A stretch of 64,000 nucleotides of DNA from Hydrangea macrophylla (GCA_033977485.1 CM066994.1:8868001-8932000); one strand, 5' to 3'. Positions 46,592 through 58,259 are shown, counted from the stretch's first letter. The notes: generated by a model from the letters alone, not told the origin. A program made the numbers and translations.

Positions 46592-46980
46592 GTGTGGAAT
46601 TCATAGGGCAACTTAAGTTTTTTACCCTATACACTCACGCAGCGGTGTGGGTGGTAGTGGAATTTACGTAGCTATATGGTAGGACCAATCCATAGGAAAA
46701 GATGTCATCAATCTGTAGAGTAGAGAGAATCCCACACAATTGTATTTCCTAGAAAAGAAAGAGACGCTAGAAAAAGAGTGAGGAAAAACAATAGAGGAGA
46801 GAGAGGTGATGGATTGGTTGTCGTGTAGGGTTTATTATCAATAAAGAGAAGTTGTCTTTGCCTTAATTCTTTGCTTACTTTTCTATTGTCTTGTTCGCGC
46901 GATTGTTTTGTGATTGTCGTGAACCACATGAGGAGAGGTCTTGGGCGAGTATATTGTTTGATCACCAATATATCCTAACA
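46592..46980 (+). mobile_element. Possible solo LTR
   Basis: This stretch is absent from the paralogous gene 2 flank. It runs TGTGGAATTC ... TATATCCTAACA and has a TTATCAATAAAG-type signal, as copia LTRs do. No target duplication was found at these limits, so the boundaries are uncertain. Confidence 0.35.
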
Positions 46981-47293
46981 AATTTTGTGTGAGTCTAATA
47001 TTATTGTTGTGGAATCTGGTATTTAGGACAGGTAAAGCTACAGGAGAAAAGGGTAAAAAAAAAAATGTATAGCACAGACCGTCCAAACCAGATATAGAGC
47101 CTTCCATATGGAGAAGAAAGGCGAAGAAGTCTGACATCTTGCGAGTGAGACCCTCAAGTCAAGACCCTTCGATGCCTTTTGGATTATTTTATTAAAAGGA
47201 AAAAAGAAAAGCTAAAAGAAAAAGGCAAAAAGTAGGAGACAAAATTGTCTCCCACATGATGTGTTTATATATGTATATATATATATATATATA

Positions 47294-47475
47294 CAGAACT
47301 CTTCTTATGAAGATTCTTTAACTTTATTAAAGTGGGGACTTCTGCTTATAGTTTTTGGATCAAGTTTTTATTAAGGGTACTGAAGTAATTTCACAGACTG
47401 AAAACTGGATCCAAGGGCTGTAAACAGAAGTCCTCACTTTGTTAAAATGAGGATTCCCTCATAAGAAGGGTTCTG
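47294..47475. mobile_element. MITE with TA target, in a TA microsatellite
   Basis: Inverted ends CAGAACTCTTCTTATGA and TCATAAGAAGGGTTCTG are flanked by (TA)n on both sides. The inner arms pair GTGGGGACTTCTG with CAGAAGTCCTCAC. The TA target suggests Tc1/mariner (Stowaway-like), but a TA-rich flank makes that weak. Confidence 0.6.
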
Positions 47476-47605
47476 TATATATATATATATATATATAAAT
47501 CCCTCGGTCCCAAAATTAGAGTCCAACTTTAGAAACTCAATTTTTTAAGAGGAAAAAAGGAATCTGCACATACTTTCCACAAACACCCCTATACACAATA
47601 ATTTA

Positions 47606-47608
<3 letters not shown>

Positions 47609-47656
<48 letters not shown>
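47609..47656. repeat. (TC)24 microsatellite
   Basis: An uninterrupted run of 24 TC dinucleotides. Confidence 0.98.
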
Positions 47657-47660
<4 letters not shown>

Positions 47661-47825
47661 ATTTTGGTTCTCCCTATATATTGCTTCATTGGTTTATTTT
47701 CACAGATATAGATCAATATTTTCTCTTCGTTGATCTGTTCTTCAATCAGAAAAATTCCCCATTACAATAAATGAATTTCTAATCTCAGTGAGTTCTTGTT
47801 TTCAAAATGGAGAGAATTTTCAATT

Positions 47826-48296
47826 GGGATAAATAACTTTTTGTCGATTTTTTGTATAGAATTTAAAAGTCAGTCAATTGTTATTTTTTAAATTAAAAAA
47901 AATTAACTTTTTTTGTAAAATAAAAAAGTTATCAAATTTTACATGACCTTGTAGAGCAACTCTTTCAAACATTGGGAGCAACTCTGCACAACGTTTGGGA
48001 GTAACTCTTCAAAATATAGGGAGCAACTCATTTCAAAGTCGGTGCAACTCTTCACAACGTCTAGAGCAAATCTTCCAAACGTTGGGAGCAATCATCACAA
48101 CATTTTGGTACAAGTTCAAAATGTTGAAATATAACATAGACTAAAATACAAAATAATAATTGAAAAGTTGATGTTATTTTAATTTTGTTAATGACTTTTT
48201 AATTTTTTTAATGATTGTTGAATTTTTTAAATTTTAAAAAAGTAATAGACTGACTTTTAAATTTACACAAAAAGTTGACTAAAATGTAATTATCTC
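47826..48296. mobile_element. Foldback element 3 with 9 bp target duplication
   Basis: Ends are GGGATAAATAAC and GTAATTATCTC. Next to them, AATTTAAAAGTCAGTC at left is mirrored by GACTGACTTTTAAATTT at right. Centrally (47953-48115) there are about seven 20-24 bp repeats of GGGAGCAACTCTNCANAACGTTT type, matching the central array of element 1. The 9 bp TTTTCAATT is duplicated exactly (47817-47825 and 48297-48305), assigning the family to the Mutator superfamily by target-site length. The CCA-rich arms are absent. Confidence 0.85.
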
Positions 48297-48682
48297 TTTT
48301 CAATTTGTGATTATTAAGTAACTATATCTGAAGGGTGTTTAAGTATACCAGTTTTTTCTTCGTGCAAAGAAAACTGAGACAGAGGTGATTCTGGGCTGTT
48401 TTATCTTGGGGACAGCATAGCAAGTACAAACTACTTACACAATTTGGGCAGAGCCGCGAAACATCTTAAAGAGAATGAGATGGTCAGTGACTCGACCCAA
48501 GATTTGTTAAAGAGGCTACTAATCTGATAATTCTGTTCCAACTATATATATCTAAATGTTCCAACAGTACCCTCCAGGATACAATCCATAAGTGACATGT
48601 GGACAGTGGTTTCGCCCCAAGTGGAGCGAAACGACTTAGGTCCTAGAACTATAGAATTTTCCATCCCCATAGTTAAAATAAG

Positions 48683-49545
48683 GGGTAAATATCACCTGCC
48701 TCCCCTGAGGTTTGACCTTAATATACATATCTCCCCTCACATTTTAGGAATCTCACTTACCACCCTTATTTTTAAATTTTAGTATCAGTTTCCCCCCTTC
48801 CTTTAACAAATCGTTACAAAATTTGAGGGAATCTATCACTAAAATTCATAAATAAGGGAGGTAAGTGAGATTCTTAAAACGTATGGGAGGTATGTGTATC
48901 AAGGTCAAACCTAGGGGTGGCCATGGGCCGGGCCGGGCCGGGCTCGGGCCGGGCTCACACTACATACCAAGAGTAGTCACCTTTGACCAAGCCCGGCCCG
49001 GCCCGATGTCGGGCCTAAGAATGGTTGCCCAAGCCCGTCCCAAAACAAGAACCCAAAGCCCAAGCCCGGCCCTCCCTAGCCCGTCCATAATTTTTTTTTT
49101 TGTCTAAAAGAGTCATGAATTGGTTTGAGTCTGTGAACAAATCAGTTCATTCAAGTCTTGTGTGTATATATATTAAATAAAACTAATATCATCAATGTAC
49201 ATTTATATATATATATATAAATGTATATGCAAGTATATATCTCTTTATATATATAGGTCTTTTTTTTTTTTAAACAAATGTATGTAATATGGGTTCTATA
49301 ATGTATGTTATATAGATATGTATATTATAGGCGGGCCGGGCCGGGCCAAAGCGGGCCTTATGTGCTATGACCAAGCCCAGCCCAAAAAATTGATCGGGCT
49401 TCAAAATATTGCCAGGCCCAGCCCTATGGGTCAACCTTTTTGACCAAGCCCAGTAAATTTAGGGCCGGGCTGGGCGGGCCGAGCGGGCCAACGGGCCGAT
49501 GGCCACCCCTAGTCAAACCTCATGGGAGGTAGGTGATATTTACCC
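48683..49545. mobile_element. Mutator-like MITE with nested hAT-like MITE
   Basis: Ends are GGGTAAATATCACCTGCCTC and GGTAGGTGATATTTACCC. A perfect 9 bp duplication TAAAATAAG lies at 48674-48682 and 49546-49554. Without the nested element the arms are long mirror images that include GAGGTTTGACCTTAATATAC. Confidence 0.88.
48912..49511. mobile_element. hAT-like MITE
   Basis: Ends are TAGGGGTGGCC and GGCCACCCCTA, with a perfect 8 bp duplication GTCAAACC (48904-48911, 49512-49519), as expected of hAT elements. The interior has GGGCCGGGCCGGGC runs near both ends and an AT-rich centre. Confidence 0.9.
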
Positions 49546-49601
49546 TAAAATAAGTGACTCACATTTTGTCACAGGTGAAGTACAATAGTTTTAGTTAAAG
49601 A

Positions 49602-49778
49602 GTAATGATATGTTTCCCAAATTTTAAATCTCAAATGATTTTTAAATACACGTAGAAGTGAACCTACTGGATTTTGATTGGAGGGTGTTAAAATGGTCTA
49701 ATCATTATGAAGGTAGTCCCAGTGCCACATGTATTTGGGAAGCATTTGGGATTCAAAATTTGAAAAGCATAGCATTAC
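49602..49778. mobile_element. MITE related to 45882-46027
   Basis: GTAATGATATGTTTCCCAAATTTT at left and AAAATTTGAAAAGCATAGCATTAC at right form the inverted ends. No convincing target duplication is seen. Confidence 0.55.
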
Positions 49779-49871
49779 TTATGGTTCGCACGGAATAGAA
49801 CCAAAGAACTGAATCTCTTTCCTAGGAACCACATTTTTGTGTTTGGTTTACTCAAATGGTTTGGAAACTAA

Positions 49872-50130
49872 GAGTGTGTTTGATAACCCAATTAAATGCT
49901 TAAAATGAAAAGTTTCAGCACTTAGTTCTTTTCAGTGCGTTTGATAATGTACCACTTAATTGTAAAAGCAGCCAAAAACTCACTGAAAACTTTAAGTGAA
50001 AATTTTATGCTGAAAATAATCACTGAATTGATGCAGTCTATTTTCACTACTTGAAACACTGTTTTCAGTATTGAAAATTCAATCGCTTAAAATTTTCAAT
50101 ACTTAATTTTCAGTTTTATCAAACGGACCC
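49872..50130. mobile_element. Tourist-like MITE
   Basis: GAGTGTGTTTGATAACCC at left is mirrored by TTTTATCAAACGGACCC at right, with TAA on both sides (49869-49871, 50131-50133). The interior repeats CACTTA(A) and TTTCAGTA motifs. Confidence 0.7.
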
Positions 50131-50667
50131 TAAGTTGGAATTGATTCCAACTAGGAATGGATTCCTTAAAATATAAGAAAACTCATTCCTTATCTAGAGA
50201 TGGTAATGAGGTTTCTTTCCACAGAAATTTAAGAAAAACTAAATTTTAAATAAATATGGCCATATCTTTTTGATCTTTTCTTTGTGAATCAATCTTATCA
50301 ACTTTCTTTCACACCATCTACAGTCAATTTTAAATCATTTTTTTTAACCTTATCTCCTAATCACAAGCATAAACTAATAATCAAATATATATTATTAAAT
50401 GTATCTTGGGGCAATTCTCATAACTTATCTAAAATTTGAATTCTATTCCTAACTATTTTAGAATAAACCGAACATGTAGACAAAATTCATCTTGTTTCAA
50501 ATTTTAGATTCTTAATTTATCCAAACAAAATAATGGAAAGTAATGAACATTTTTTTCCAAGGATTCTAATTACTTGGAATCAATTTTCCCTTTACATTCC
50601 TTTCCAAGTGAACCAAACAGGGCCCTAGTTTGAGAGTGCTTTTCCAATCTTTTGTAATCCGCTATAA
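50131..50667. other. Intergenic, no gene seen
   Basis: It is AT-rich and low in complexity. No open frame, RNA or element ends were recognised. Confidence 0.5.
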
Positions 50668-51135
50668 GAGCATTTGCAGTGAGCAGCTCCATTCATTAAA
50701 CTTAGTGGAACTTAGCAATTTGCACTTGCAATGGTGTAGGGTTTTCAACAAATTTAAGGATGGAAACTTTGTGGAACCTAAATTTATTGTTCGGCTAAGT
50801 TTAGCTATTGTATGGGGGTAACGACACAGTGTGTGCCGTGAGATACCACGTGGCACACTCAAAACCGTCTGTTATTAAAAAATATCTCACACGGCACACA
50901 ATGTGCCGTGCCATTCCCAAATGGCACAGTGTGTGCAGTGAGATCCTTTTTTTTATTATTGTTTTGCTTTTTTTTTTTTGTTTGTTTTGGGTGCAAAGCT
51001 GATAAACTATGTCGTTTCGTGCCAAACGGCTTTGTGGGTGCCGTTTGGTCACTACACTATTATAAGTGTCCCCTCTCTGTACATTAAACTTAAGCTAATT
51101 TTTCCTTAAGTTTATACTACCCACTACAGATGCTC
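50668..51135. mobile_element. MITE with palindromic GGCACA/TGTGCC modules (1)
   Basis: Ends are GAGCATTTGCAGTG and ACTACAGATGCTC, and the symmetry extends outward (CTATAA / TTATAG). The interior (50820-50945) is a series of short palindromes of the type GGCACANNNTGTGCC joined by GTGAGAT(A/C)CC. Confidence 0.55.
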
Positions 51136-51625
51136 TTATAGCTAAGAGCATCTAGAAAGTATAGTATAAACTTAAAAATAAAGGAGCTTAAGTTTAATTT
51201 AGTGTATATCAAAAGGGCACTAATAATGGTGTAGCTACGTACTTACACGGCACACAGAGAATTGTGTGAAGCATCACACGACACACACTGAGTCGTGTGA
51301 GTCCAGCGGCACAGTTTGTGCCATGTGATGCCTCACAGCTTTCTTTGTGCTGTGTGGTTCCAATGGCTACTTCTCCATTAGCAAATTTCCCAATGGCACA
51401 CACAAAGTCGGGGAGCTCTAGACGGCACAGTGTGTGCCGTGAGACACCAAATGGCACAAATTGTGCCGCCTGGAGAGGCCAACATTTTTTGTGTGCCGTT
51501 TGGTGCCTCACGGCGTACCCTATGCCATTTCTATGGTACAATAGTTAAACTTAGGTGTATACTAACTTTAAATTCCACTAAATTTAAGTGATGTACACTG
51601 TTGTACCAACTACACCATTAATAAC

Positions 51626-51810
51626 TATTAGAATGATTTATTCCCATATTTATGGTTATTCTGTATCTTACCACATTGTAGTCTAGGTTCACTTTGTACT
51701 ACCCTGTACTACACCCTTGTACTATCTCTCTTAAGCCTATATAAAGGCTGGACTATGTACAATTTAATACATCAATATAATATACAGTATTTCCTCTCTT
51801 TATTCTTTCA
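51626..51810 (+). repeat. 5' LTR of the 5.4 kb copia element
   Basis: It contains a TATATAAAGGCTGG promoter-like box and ends TTCTTTCA directly before the primer site. It has an extra CCTGTACTAC duplication compared with the 3' LTR. Confidence 0.95.
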
Positions 51811-52614
51811 TGGTATCAGAGCCAAGGTTCTCCTGTTGACCCACTTTCCTATCACGGCATCAACCTCACCAAATCATCCAACTCCTTCAAATTGCATCAC
51901 CAATTCCGCCGACATCATCACCGAGTCCACAGCATCAGCATCAAAACAAATTTACATCAACAACTTCACAATTCTGTAGCAAGATCATCATCATCAAAGT
52001 CAACATCAATTCTGCCGCAAGTCAAACACCACCATCATCACTTATTCTGCTACATCATCAAACTACCACTCAACACCAATTGTTCTCATCACACCAACTA
52101 CACCAATACCAAAACCGACCACCACTCAGCACCAATCTGTTGCAACACCCACCACTGCCATCATCAATATATAACCACCAAATTACATCACCATCATCAC
52201 AAATCTGTACCCACCATCACCACTGCCGCACACAAGACCATCGACCACAACCACCAATCCCCACCAATCACCCAAGTCTGCCAGACCCACTCATCCTCAT
52301 CAGTCCCATTCCTCCTAATCCCCTTCCTCTCTAACCTACTGCACATTCTAACCAACAAAAAAAAAAACAAAAACCATTTTTGACCCGACCCAGCTCCGAC
52401 CCTCACAACCAAAACCCGACCACTCACAACCACCAAATTACTCCCCACCATCCCCCACCTCAGTATTTTCCCTCTACCAAACCAAAGCCCGTCTCAGCTT
52501 AAGCCCACCAACCTCTTGATTCATAACCCAAGCCCAAATTTTGGCCAACCCAACCCGTATTCAACCTAAGTCCAACCCAATCCAACCCAACCCAACCCAC
52601 TCCTTCCCCTTCTT

Positions 52615-55600
52615 ATGGAGCGCAACGATGCTTCCCAACCTATTTCCACCACTATGGATGGCACAAACTATGTCATCTGGGCACAAGCAATGTCTAGTTT
52701 TTTGCGAGGATGGAAACTTTGGCGCATCGTCACTGGTGATATCACCGAACCCAAACAGAACGAAGGAGAAGATAAGGCCAAATTTGCTGATCGGCTTGAG
52801 GATTGGGATAGTAAAAATCATCAAATCATAACTTGGGTCCGTAACACCTGTGCTAATTCTATCAGTCTCCAATTTGGCAGATTCACCACTGCCAAATCTC
52901 TTTGGGATTTTTTAGCCACACGTTACACCACAGCTGATCTGGCTCATCAATATCAGCTCTTAAGCGCTCTTCACTGCATGAAACAACAACCCGGGTAGAC
53001 AATCAATAGCTTTCTCTCTGAGATACACTATATATGGGATCAACTCACGTCTTCTGAACCAGAGTTTATCGATGCCACCAATGCCGAGATATTCTCCTCA
53101 TATCACGATCCTCAGCGCCTAGTTCTCTTCTTGATGGCTCTTACTAATGATTTTGAGCATGTTCGCGCATCTCTCCTCCATCGAAGTCCTTTACCGACTC
53201 TCGATCAAGCAGTCACTGAACTTCTCTCTGAGGAAACTCGCCTTGGCCCTCGCAAAACTCCGGCTAACGATAGTGTTCTTGTCACTCCTAAAGGACCTCC
53301 TGCTGACACTGTCCTTGCTACTCATCGGGGGTATCCATTCAAGAATCGTTCTCAATCCAATTATCAGTCCAATAATATTTTTCAATCCAAACATCCCTAC
53401 CCTCCTACCTCTGATTCCTCCAAACCATGGTGCAATTACTACAAAATAGGTGGACATACTCTCTTGGATTGTCGTGTTCGCACTTGCAAATACTGTCAAA
53501 AGCAAGGTCCAGACCATCTTCAGTATGACTGCTCACAACACCCCGCCAAACAGCACTTCATGCCTCGGGGCGGTTCCTCCAAATCTGCTGCTATTACAGC
53601 CGATCATTCATCATCCAATGCTTTTGTCGAAGGGCTTACTGCTTCTCATGTGGAAGATATTGTCAAACAAATTCTCGCTCAATCTGGTAAATCCACTCCT
53701 ACTGTTCTATCCGTCACTTCAGGTAATTCATCTTGGTTTTTTTATTCTGGTTGTTTTAATCATATGACACCGGATCCCACTGTTTTCACTACCACAATAT
53801 CTGCCGCTCACACACCAACCATTCAAACCGCCGATGGTACTCCGTTGTCGGTCGGTCATATAGGCATGGTTTCCACCTCTAATACTTCACTTCCTCACAC
53901 TTATTGCATTCCTAAACTCACTCTGAATCTTATATCTGTTGGGCAACTGTGTAATCTTGGTCTTACTATTCTTTTCTCCTCCTCTGGTTGTTGTGTGCAG
54001 GATCCACAGACGGGACAGACTCTTGGGATAGGCCGTAAAGTTGGACGACTCTTTGAGCTTATCAATCTCCATATCCCAACTCACCTCACCCCCTCTGTTC
54101 AGACAGCTGCTCCAGCCTCCTCCAGTTCTCCTATTAGTCTTTGGCACTCTCGTCTTGGCCATGCCTCTATTGGACGTCTGCAACCTTTAGTTTCTAGTGG
54201 TCAATTAGGACTTGTTAATAAGGACACATTTGATTGTCTTCCATGTCAAGTTGTCAACTTTCAAAACAAACAGCATTGCAATTCAATAAAAGTAATTCTT
54301 TTTCTTCTGCTCCTTTTGACCTAATTCATTAAGATGTTTGGGGCCCCTCTCCCACTGTCACTATGGGAGGATCAAGATACTTTGTTATTTTTATTGATGA
54401 CTATTCTCGTTATAATTGGATTTTTCTCATGCGTAATCGGTCTGAACTGCCTCAACTATACTTTGATTTTGCTACTATGGTTAAAACTCAATTTTCTTGC
54501 AATATCAAAGTTTTTCGTGCAGATAATACTGCTGAGTACACTGATACTGGAGTTCTTAATTTCTTACGCCAGCATGGTTCTCTCCCACACCGTTCTTGCC
54601 CAGGTACCTCCCAACAAAATGGCCGTGCTGAGCGGAAACACCGAGATATTTTAAACATTGTTCGTACCCTACTTACATCTACCTCCTGTCCCGAACATTT
54701 TTGGGGGGAAGCCGCTCTTACAGCTGTCTACACCAAGAATCGAGTTCCATCCCCAATCATTAACAATCAATCACCATATGAGCGACTCTATGGTCATTCA
54801 CTTGATTGTAGTACACTCAAAGTTTTTGGCAGTGCTTGTTTTGTTCTCCTTCAACCTCATGAACGTACCAAATTAGAGTCTCGTTCCCGCCTATGCTGCT
54901 TTCTTGGATATGGTATTGAACACAAGGGATACAGGTGTTGGGATCCTTACTCCAAACGTCTCCGTGTGTCCAGACACGTTATCTTCTGGGAGCACAGGAT
55001 GTTCTCCTCCATGTCCAAGTTTTACCTCTCACCAGATACTACTCCTCTTCTCTTCACTGATCCTTCGGTAGACTTGTTTCTAGAAAGTACAGCTACAGAT
55101 CAACCTTCTACTACATCCACATCCCCTGAGCTACCTGTTCCCACTAATAATGCTCCTGAGTTATCCACCTTACCCTCTCCTGAGCTACCTGCCCCGCCTG
55201 CTGATCCTGCTCATACACCTGCTCCACCTCTCAGTCGAAGTGACCGGGTAAAAACTCCTTCTGTTCATCTTCGTGATTATGTTGCTTTTTTTACAATACT
55301 TTCTATCATGAACCTCAGTCTCATTGTGAGGCAAGCTCTAATCATCTTTGGCAGAAAGCAATGGATGATGAATTACAAGCACTTGAGCACAATCACACAT
55401 GGGATTTGGTAGATTTACCAAGTGGCAAAAATGTTATGGGATGCAAATGGGTTTACAAAATCAAAACTCATTCCGACGGATCCATTGATCGATACAAAGC
55501 TCGTCTTGTAGCCAAAGGTTTTACCCAGGAGTATGGGATTGATTATGAGGAAACATTTGCCCCAGTTGCCCGTCTTACTTCTGTTCGCAGCCTCATTGTC

Positions 55601-56839
55601 GTTGCTGCAGTCCGCCGCTGGGATTTATTCCAAATGGACGTTAAAAATGCTTTTCTAAATGGTGATCTCACTGAAGAAGTCTATATGCGTCCTCCTCCTG
55701 GTTATCCTCATCATTCCCACCAAGTCTGCAAACTCCGCAAAGCTCTGTATGGCCTCAAACAAGCTCCACGAGTATGGTTTGCAAAATTCAGCACAATTGT
55801 TGAGCGCTTCGGTTTCACAGCCAGCTCTTATGATTCGGCTCTATTCATTCGCCGAACTGACCAGGGCATTATACTTCTTCTCCTCTACGTAGATGACATG
55901 ATTATCACTGGAGATGATACATCAGGAATCTTGGGTCTCAAAACTTACCTAAGCCAACATGTTGAAATGAAAGATCTCGGCAAGCTAAACTATTTTCTGG
56001 GACTTGAGATTACTTCCAATTCTGAAGGTTACTACCTTTCTCAAGCCAAGTACTCCTCTGATCTTCTTACTCGTGCAGGACTCACAGACAACAACACCAG
56101 TCCTACCCCTCTTGAGCTCAATTCTAAGCTTACTCCTATGGATGGTACTCTTCTAGAGGATCCCACTCTTTATCGTCAGATAGTTGGGAGTCTTTTCTAT
56201 CTCACAGTTACTCGACCTGACATTGCCTATGCAGTTTATATTGTCAGCCAATTTCTCTCTGCCCCTCGATCGTCTCACTATGCTGCAGTTCTTCGCATTC
56301 TTTGCTATATCAAAGGAACAATGTTTCACGGCTTACACTTTTCTGCTCATTCCTACCTCGAGCTCCGTGCTTATTCAGATGCAGATTGGGCAGGAGACCC
56401 CACTGATCGACGATCCACTACAAGCTATTGCTTCTTTCTTGGAGATTCTCTTATTTCGTGGCGCAGTAAAAAGTAAACGGTTGTTGCTTGTTCAAGTACA
56501 GAAGCAGAGTATCGATCCCTAGCCGATGCTACTCAAGAACTACTCTGGCTCCGTTGGTTACTTGAAGACTTGGGTGTTACTCATTCCAATGCCACTATTA
56601 TCCACTATGACAATCAGAGTGCTATTCAGATTGCGCATAACGATGTTTTTCACGAACGCACTAAACACATTGAGATCGACTGTCATTTTGTACGCCATCA
56701 TCTCACTAGTGGCACCATTCGACTCGTCTCGGTTTCTTCTACTGATCAGACTGCTGATATCTTCACCAAAACTCATCATCCAGGACGTCTTCAGGATTTA
56801 GTTTCCAAACTCAAGATGATCTCGATCATACCACCTTGA
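52615..56839 (+). pseudogene. copia Gag-Pol polyprotein, broken
   Basis: Gag starts with ATG at 52615 and has an in-frame TAG at 52996-52998, continuing in the same frame to about 54320. The first zinc knuckle has Tyr in place of its second Cys (CNYYKIGGH). The protease motif reads YSG instead of DSG (about 53743), so the catalytic Asp is lost. GAG-pre-integrase (LWHSRLGHA) follows. A frameshift near 54320-54360 enters the integrase core (FIDDYSR, RADN, Q-NGRAERKH). Another near 55270-55360 enters RT (YVDDMIITGDD at about 55890, otherwise open for 371 codons). A TAA at 56474-56476 interrupts RNase H, which resumes in frame to 56839. The RT portion is remarkably well kept compared with gag and protease. 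Confidence 0.92.
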
Positions 56840-56852
56840 GTTTGAGGGGGGC

Positions 56853-57027
56853 TGTTAGAATGACTTATTCCCATATTTATGGTTATTCTGTATCTTACCA
56901 CATTGTAGTCTAGGTTCACTTTGTACTACACCCTTGTACTATCTCTCTTAAGCCTATATAAAGGCTGGACTATGTACAGTTTAATACATCAATACAATAT
57001 ACAGTATTTCCTCTCTTTATTCTTTCA
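56853..57027 (+). repeat. 3' LTR of the 5.4 kb copia element
   Basis: It runs TGTTAGAATGAC ... CTTTATTCTTTCA, 175 bp, followed by the target duplication ATAAC. Confidence 0.95.
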
Positions 57028-57323
57028 ATAACGTCCCCATAATAAGTTCTACTAAGTTTTGTGTATGAATTAGCCCATTGTCGATGCTCTAAAGTCAACA
57101 TACTTAACAATTTACTAATGCGCCATTTGGTTGTGAATCTTGAAATATTACCAATGTGTATTTTGTTTGGTTTCCAAACTATTTGCACCTTCCCATGATT
57201 AAATGTGGCCACTCTTACCACTTGGCACTTTGTAAAACCTTATCACCTTTGAATATTACCAATTGTTACTGTCACTCAGAACCTAAAAAAAAAAATTAGT
57301 AGTACAACTTGAAGAGCAAAATT

Positions 57324-57482
57324 GATAGGGATACACACTAAACGACACACTAAACGACACATCAGCTTTAAATGTATGTACCCTTTGTTGTGTTAGTGAT
57401 GCACAGAAAAGTGTGAAAAATTCAAACAGCACAGGGTACATGCATTTAAAGCACAGTGTGTCGTTTGGTGTGTATCCCTATC
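57324..57482. mobile_element. MITE related to 44832-45003
   Basis: Inverted ends GATAGGGATACACAC and GTGTGTATCCCTATC flank a core (GTGCACAGAAAAGTGTGAAAA type, then AAACAGCAC, GGTACATG and TTTAAAG). The core matches the 44832 element in reverse orientation. No clear target duplication was found. Confidence 0.7.
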
Positions 57483-57976
57483 ATTGTTGCTTAAAGAGAT
57501 AATAAATGTTCATTGGCACCTTGTTATTAGCCAATATGAATAATGTCCCAGGGGCGGATGCAGTAATGCTCTAGCGGTTAATTGCCCCCCTCAACTTTTT
57601 GAAATTATTCTTTTACCCTATATCTTTTTTACATTATTCATTTTTGCCCATTTAATTGCCCCCCTCAACTTTTCAAAAGAATTTTTGTTTACTTTATATA
57701 TTTGATACTTTATTCATTTTTGCCCCTTAATTTTCCCCAAACTTTTCAAAATAATTTTTACCTCATATATTTCATCAATAATGATAGATGCACAATGAAT
57801 TGCACAAACGTGCAGTACAATGTTGGACTTTGTGCTGAAAAGCATGTACACACAAAAAGTTGAAAACCAAAACCCAAAGATAATCAACCCATAAAACACC
57901 ATAAAACACGTGGATACATACCACAATGCTTCTTGGTAATACACAGCCGCCATAACCGTCAAACTAAAATGAATAA
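57483..57976. other. Intergenic with tandem repeat
   Basis: CAGGGGCGGATGCAG at about 57550 resembles a hAT-type end without a partner. 57580-57760 contains two to three copies of a roughly 75 bp unit beginning TTAATTGCCCCCCTCAACTTTT. No gene is seen. Confidence 0.5.
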
Positions 57977-58259
57977 GGCTTAGTTTGGCCCCCATGTGAC
58001 TTTTTAAAAGGAGCTTATGAAATTTACTACTAAATTGTTTGATAATTTTGTACAAGTGACACACTACTCTTCAAAAATATATCATGAAACCAAAAAGCCA
58101 CCTTGAGCTTTTAAAAGCTCCATTCTAGAGCTTTTAAAAGCTCTCCCAAAAAAGCCCTAAGTTCAATTTTTACAAAGCGCATAAACTAGTTACCAAATGA
58201 ATTAACATGAAATTGTGCTTTAAAAAAGGAGAAGCACCAAAAGGGGGCCAAACTAAGCC
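57977..58259. mobile_element. Tourist-like MITE
   Basis: Ends are GGCTTAGTTTGGCCCCC and GGGGGCCAAACTAAGCC, with TAA on both sides (57974-57976, 58260-58262). A smaller internal palindrome (GAGCTTTTAAAAGCTC type) lies at about 58110-58142. Confidence 0.8.

Larger units (their letters stand above)
51626..57027 (+). mobile_element. 5.4 kb Ty1/copia element with short LTRs
   Basis: LTRs at 51626-51810 (185 bp, first bases TATTAG, a decayed TGTTAG) and 56853-57027 (175 bp, TGTTAG ... TTTCA) surround the element, with a perfect 5 bp duplication ATAAC (51621-51625, 57028-57032). A tRNA-Met primer site (TGGTATCAGAGCC) starts at 51811, and a purine tract (TTGAGGGGGGC) precedes the 3' LTR. LTRs differ by about 4 substitutions plus a 10 bp duplication. 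The element is structurally complete, but its polyprotein is broken. Confidence 0.95.
51146..57089. mobile_element. MITE with palindromic modules (2), split by a copia element
   Basis: The outer ends GAGCATCTAG (51146) and GTCGATGCTC (to 57089) carry TAA on both sides (51143-51145, 57090-57092). Excluding the copia insertion it is about 540 bp. Its left part (51247-51530) holds the same GGCACA/TGTGCC palindromes. Close to the insertion site, AATAATGGTGTAG at left faces CTACACCATTAAT. Confidence 0.6.

Noticed and set aside
51892..52383. 163-codon His/Ser-rich open frame
   Set aside because: It lies in the G-poor leader between the primer site and gag of a copia element. It lacks any family features and is explained by composition.
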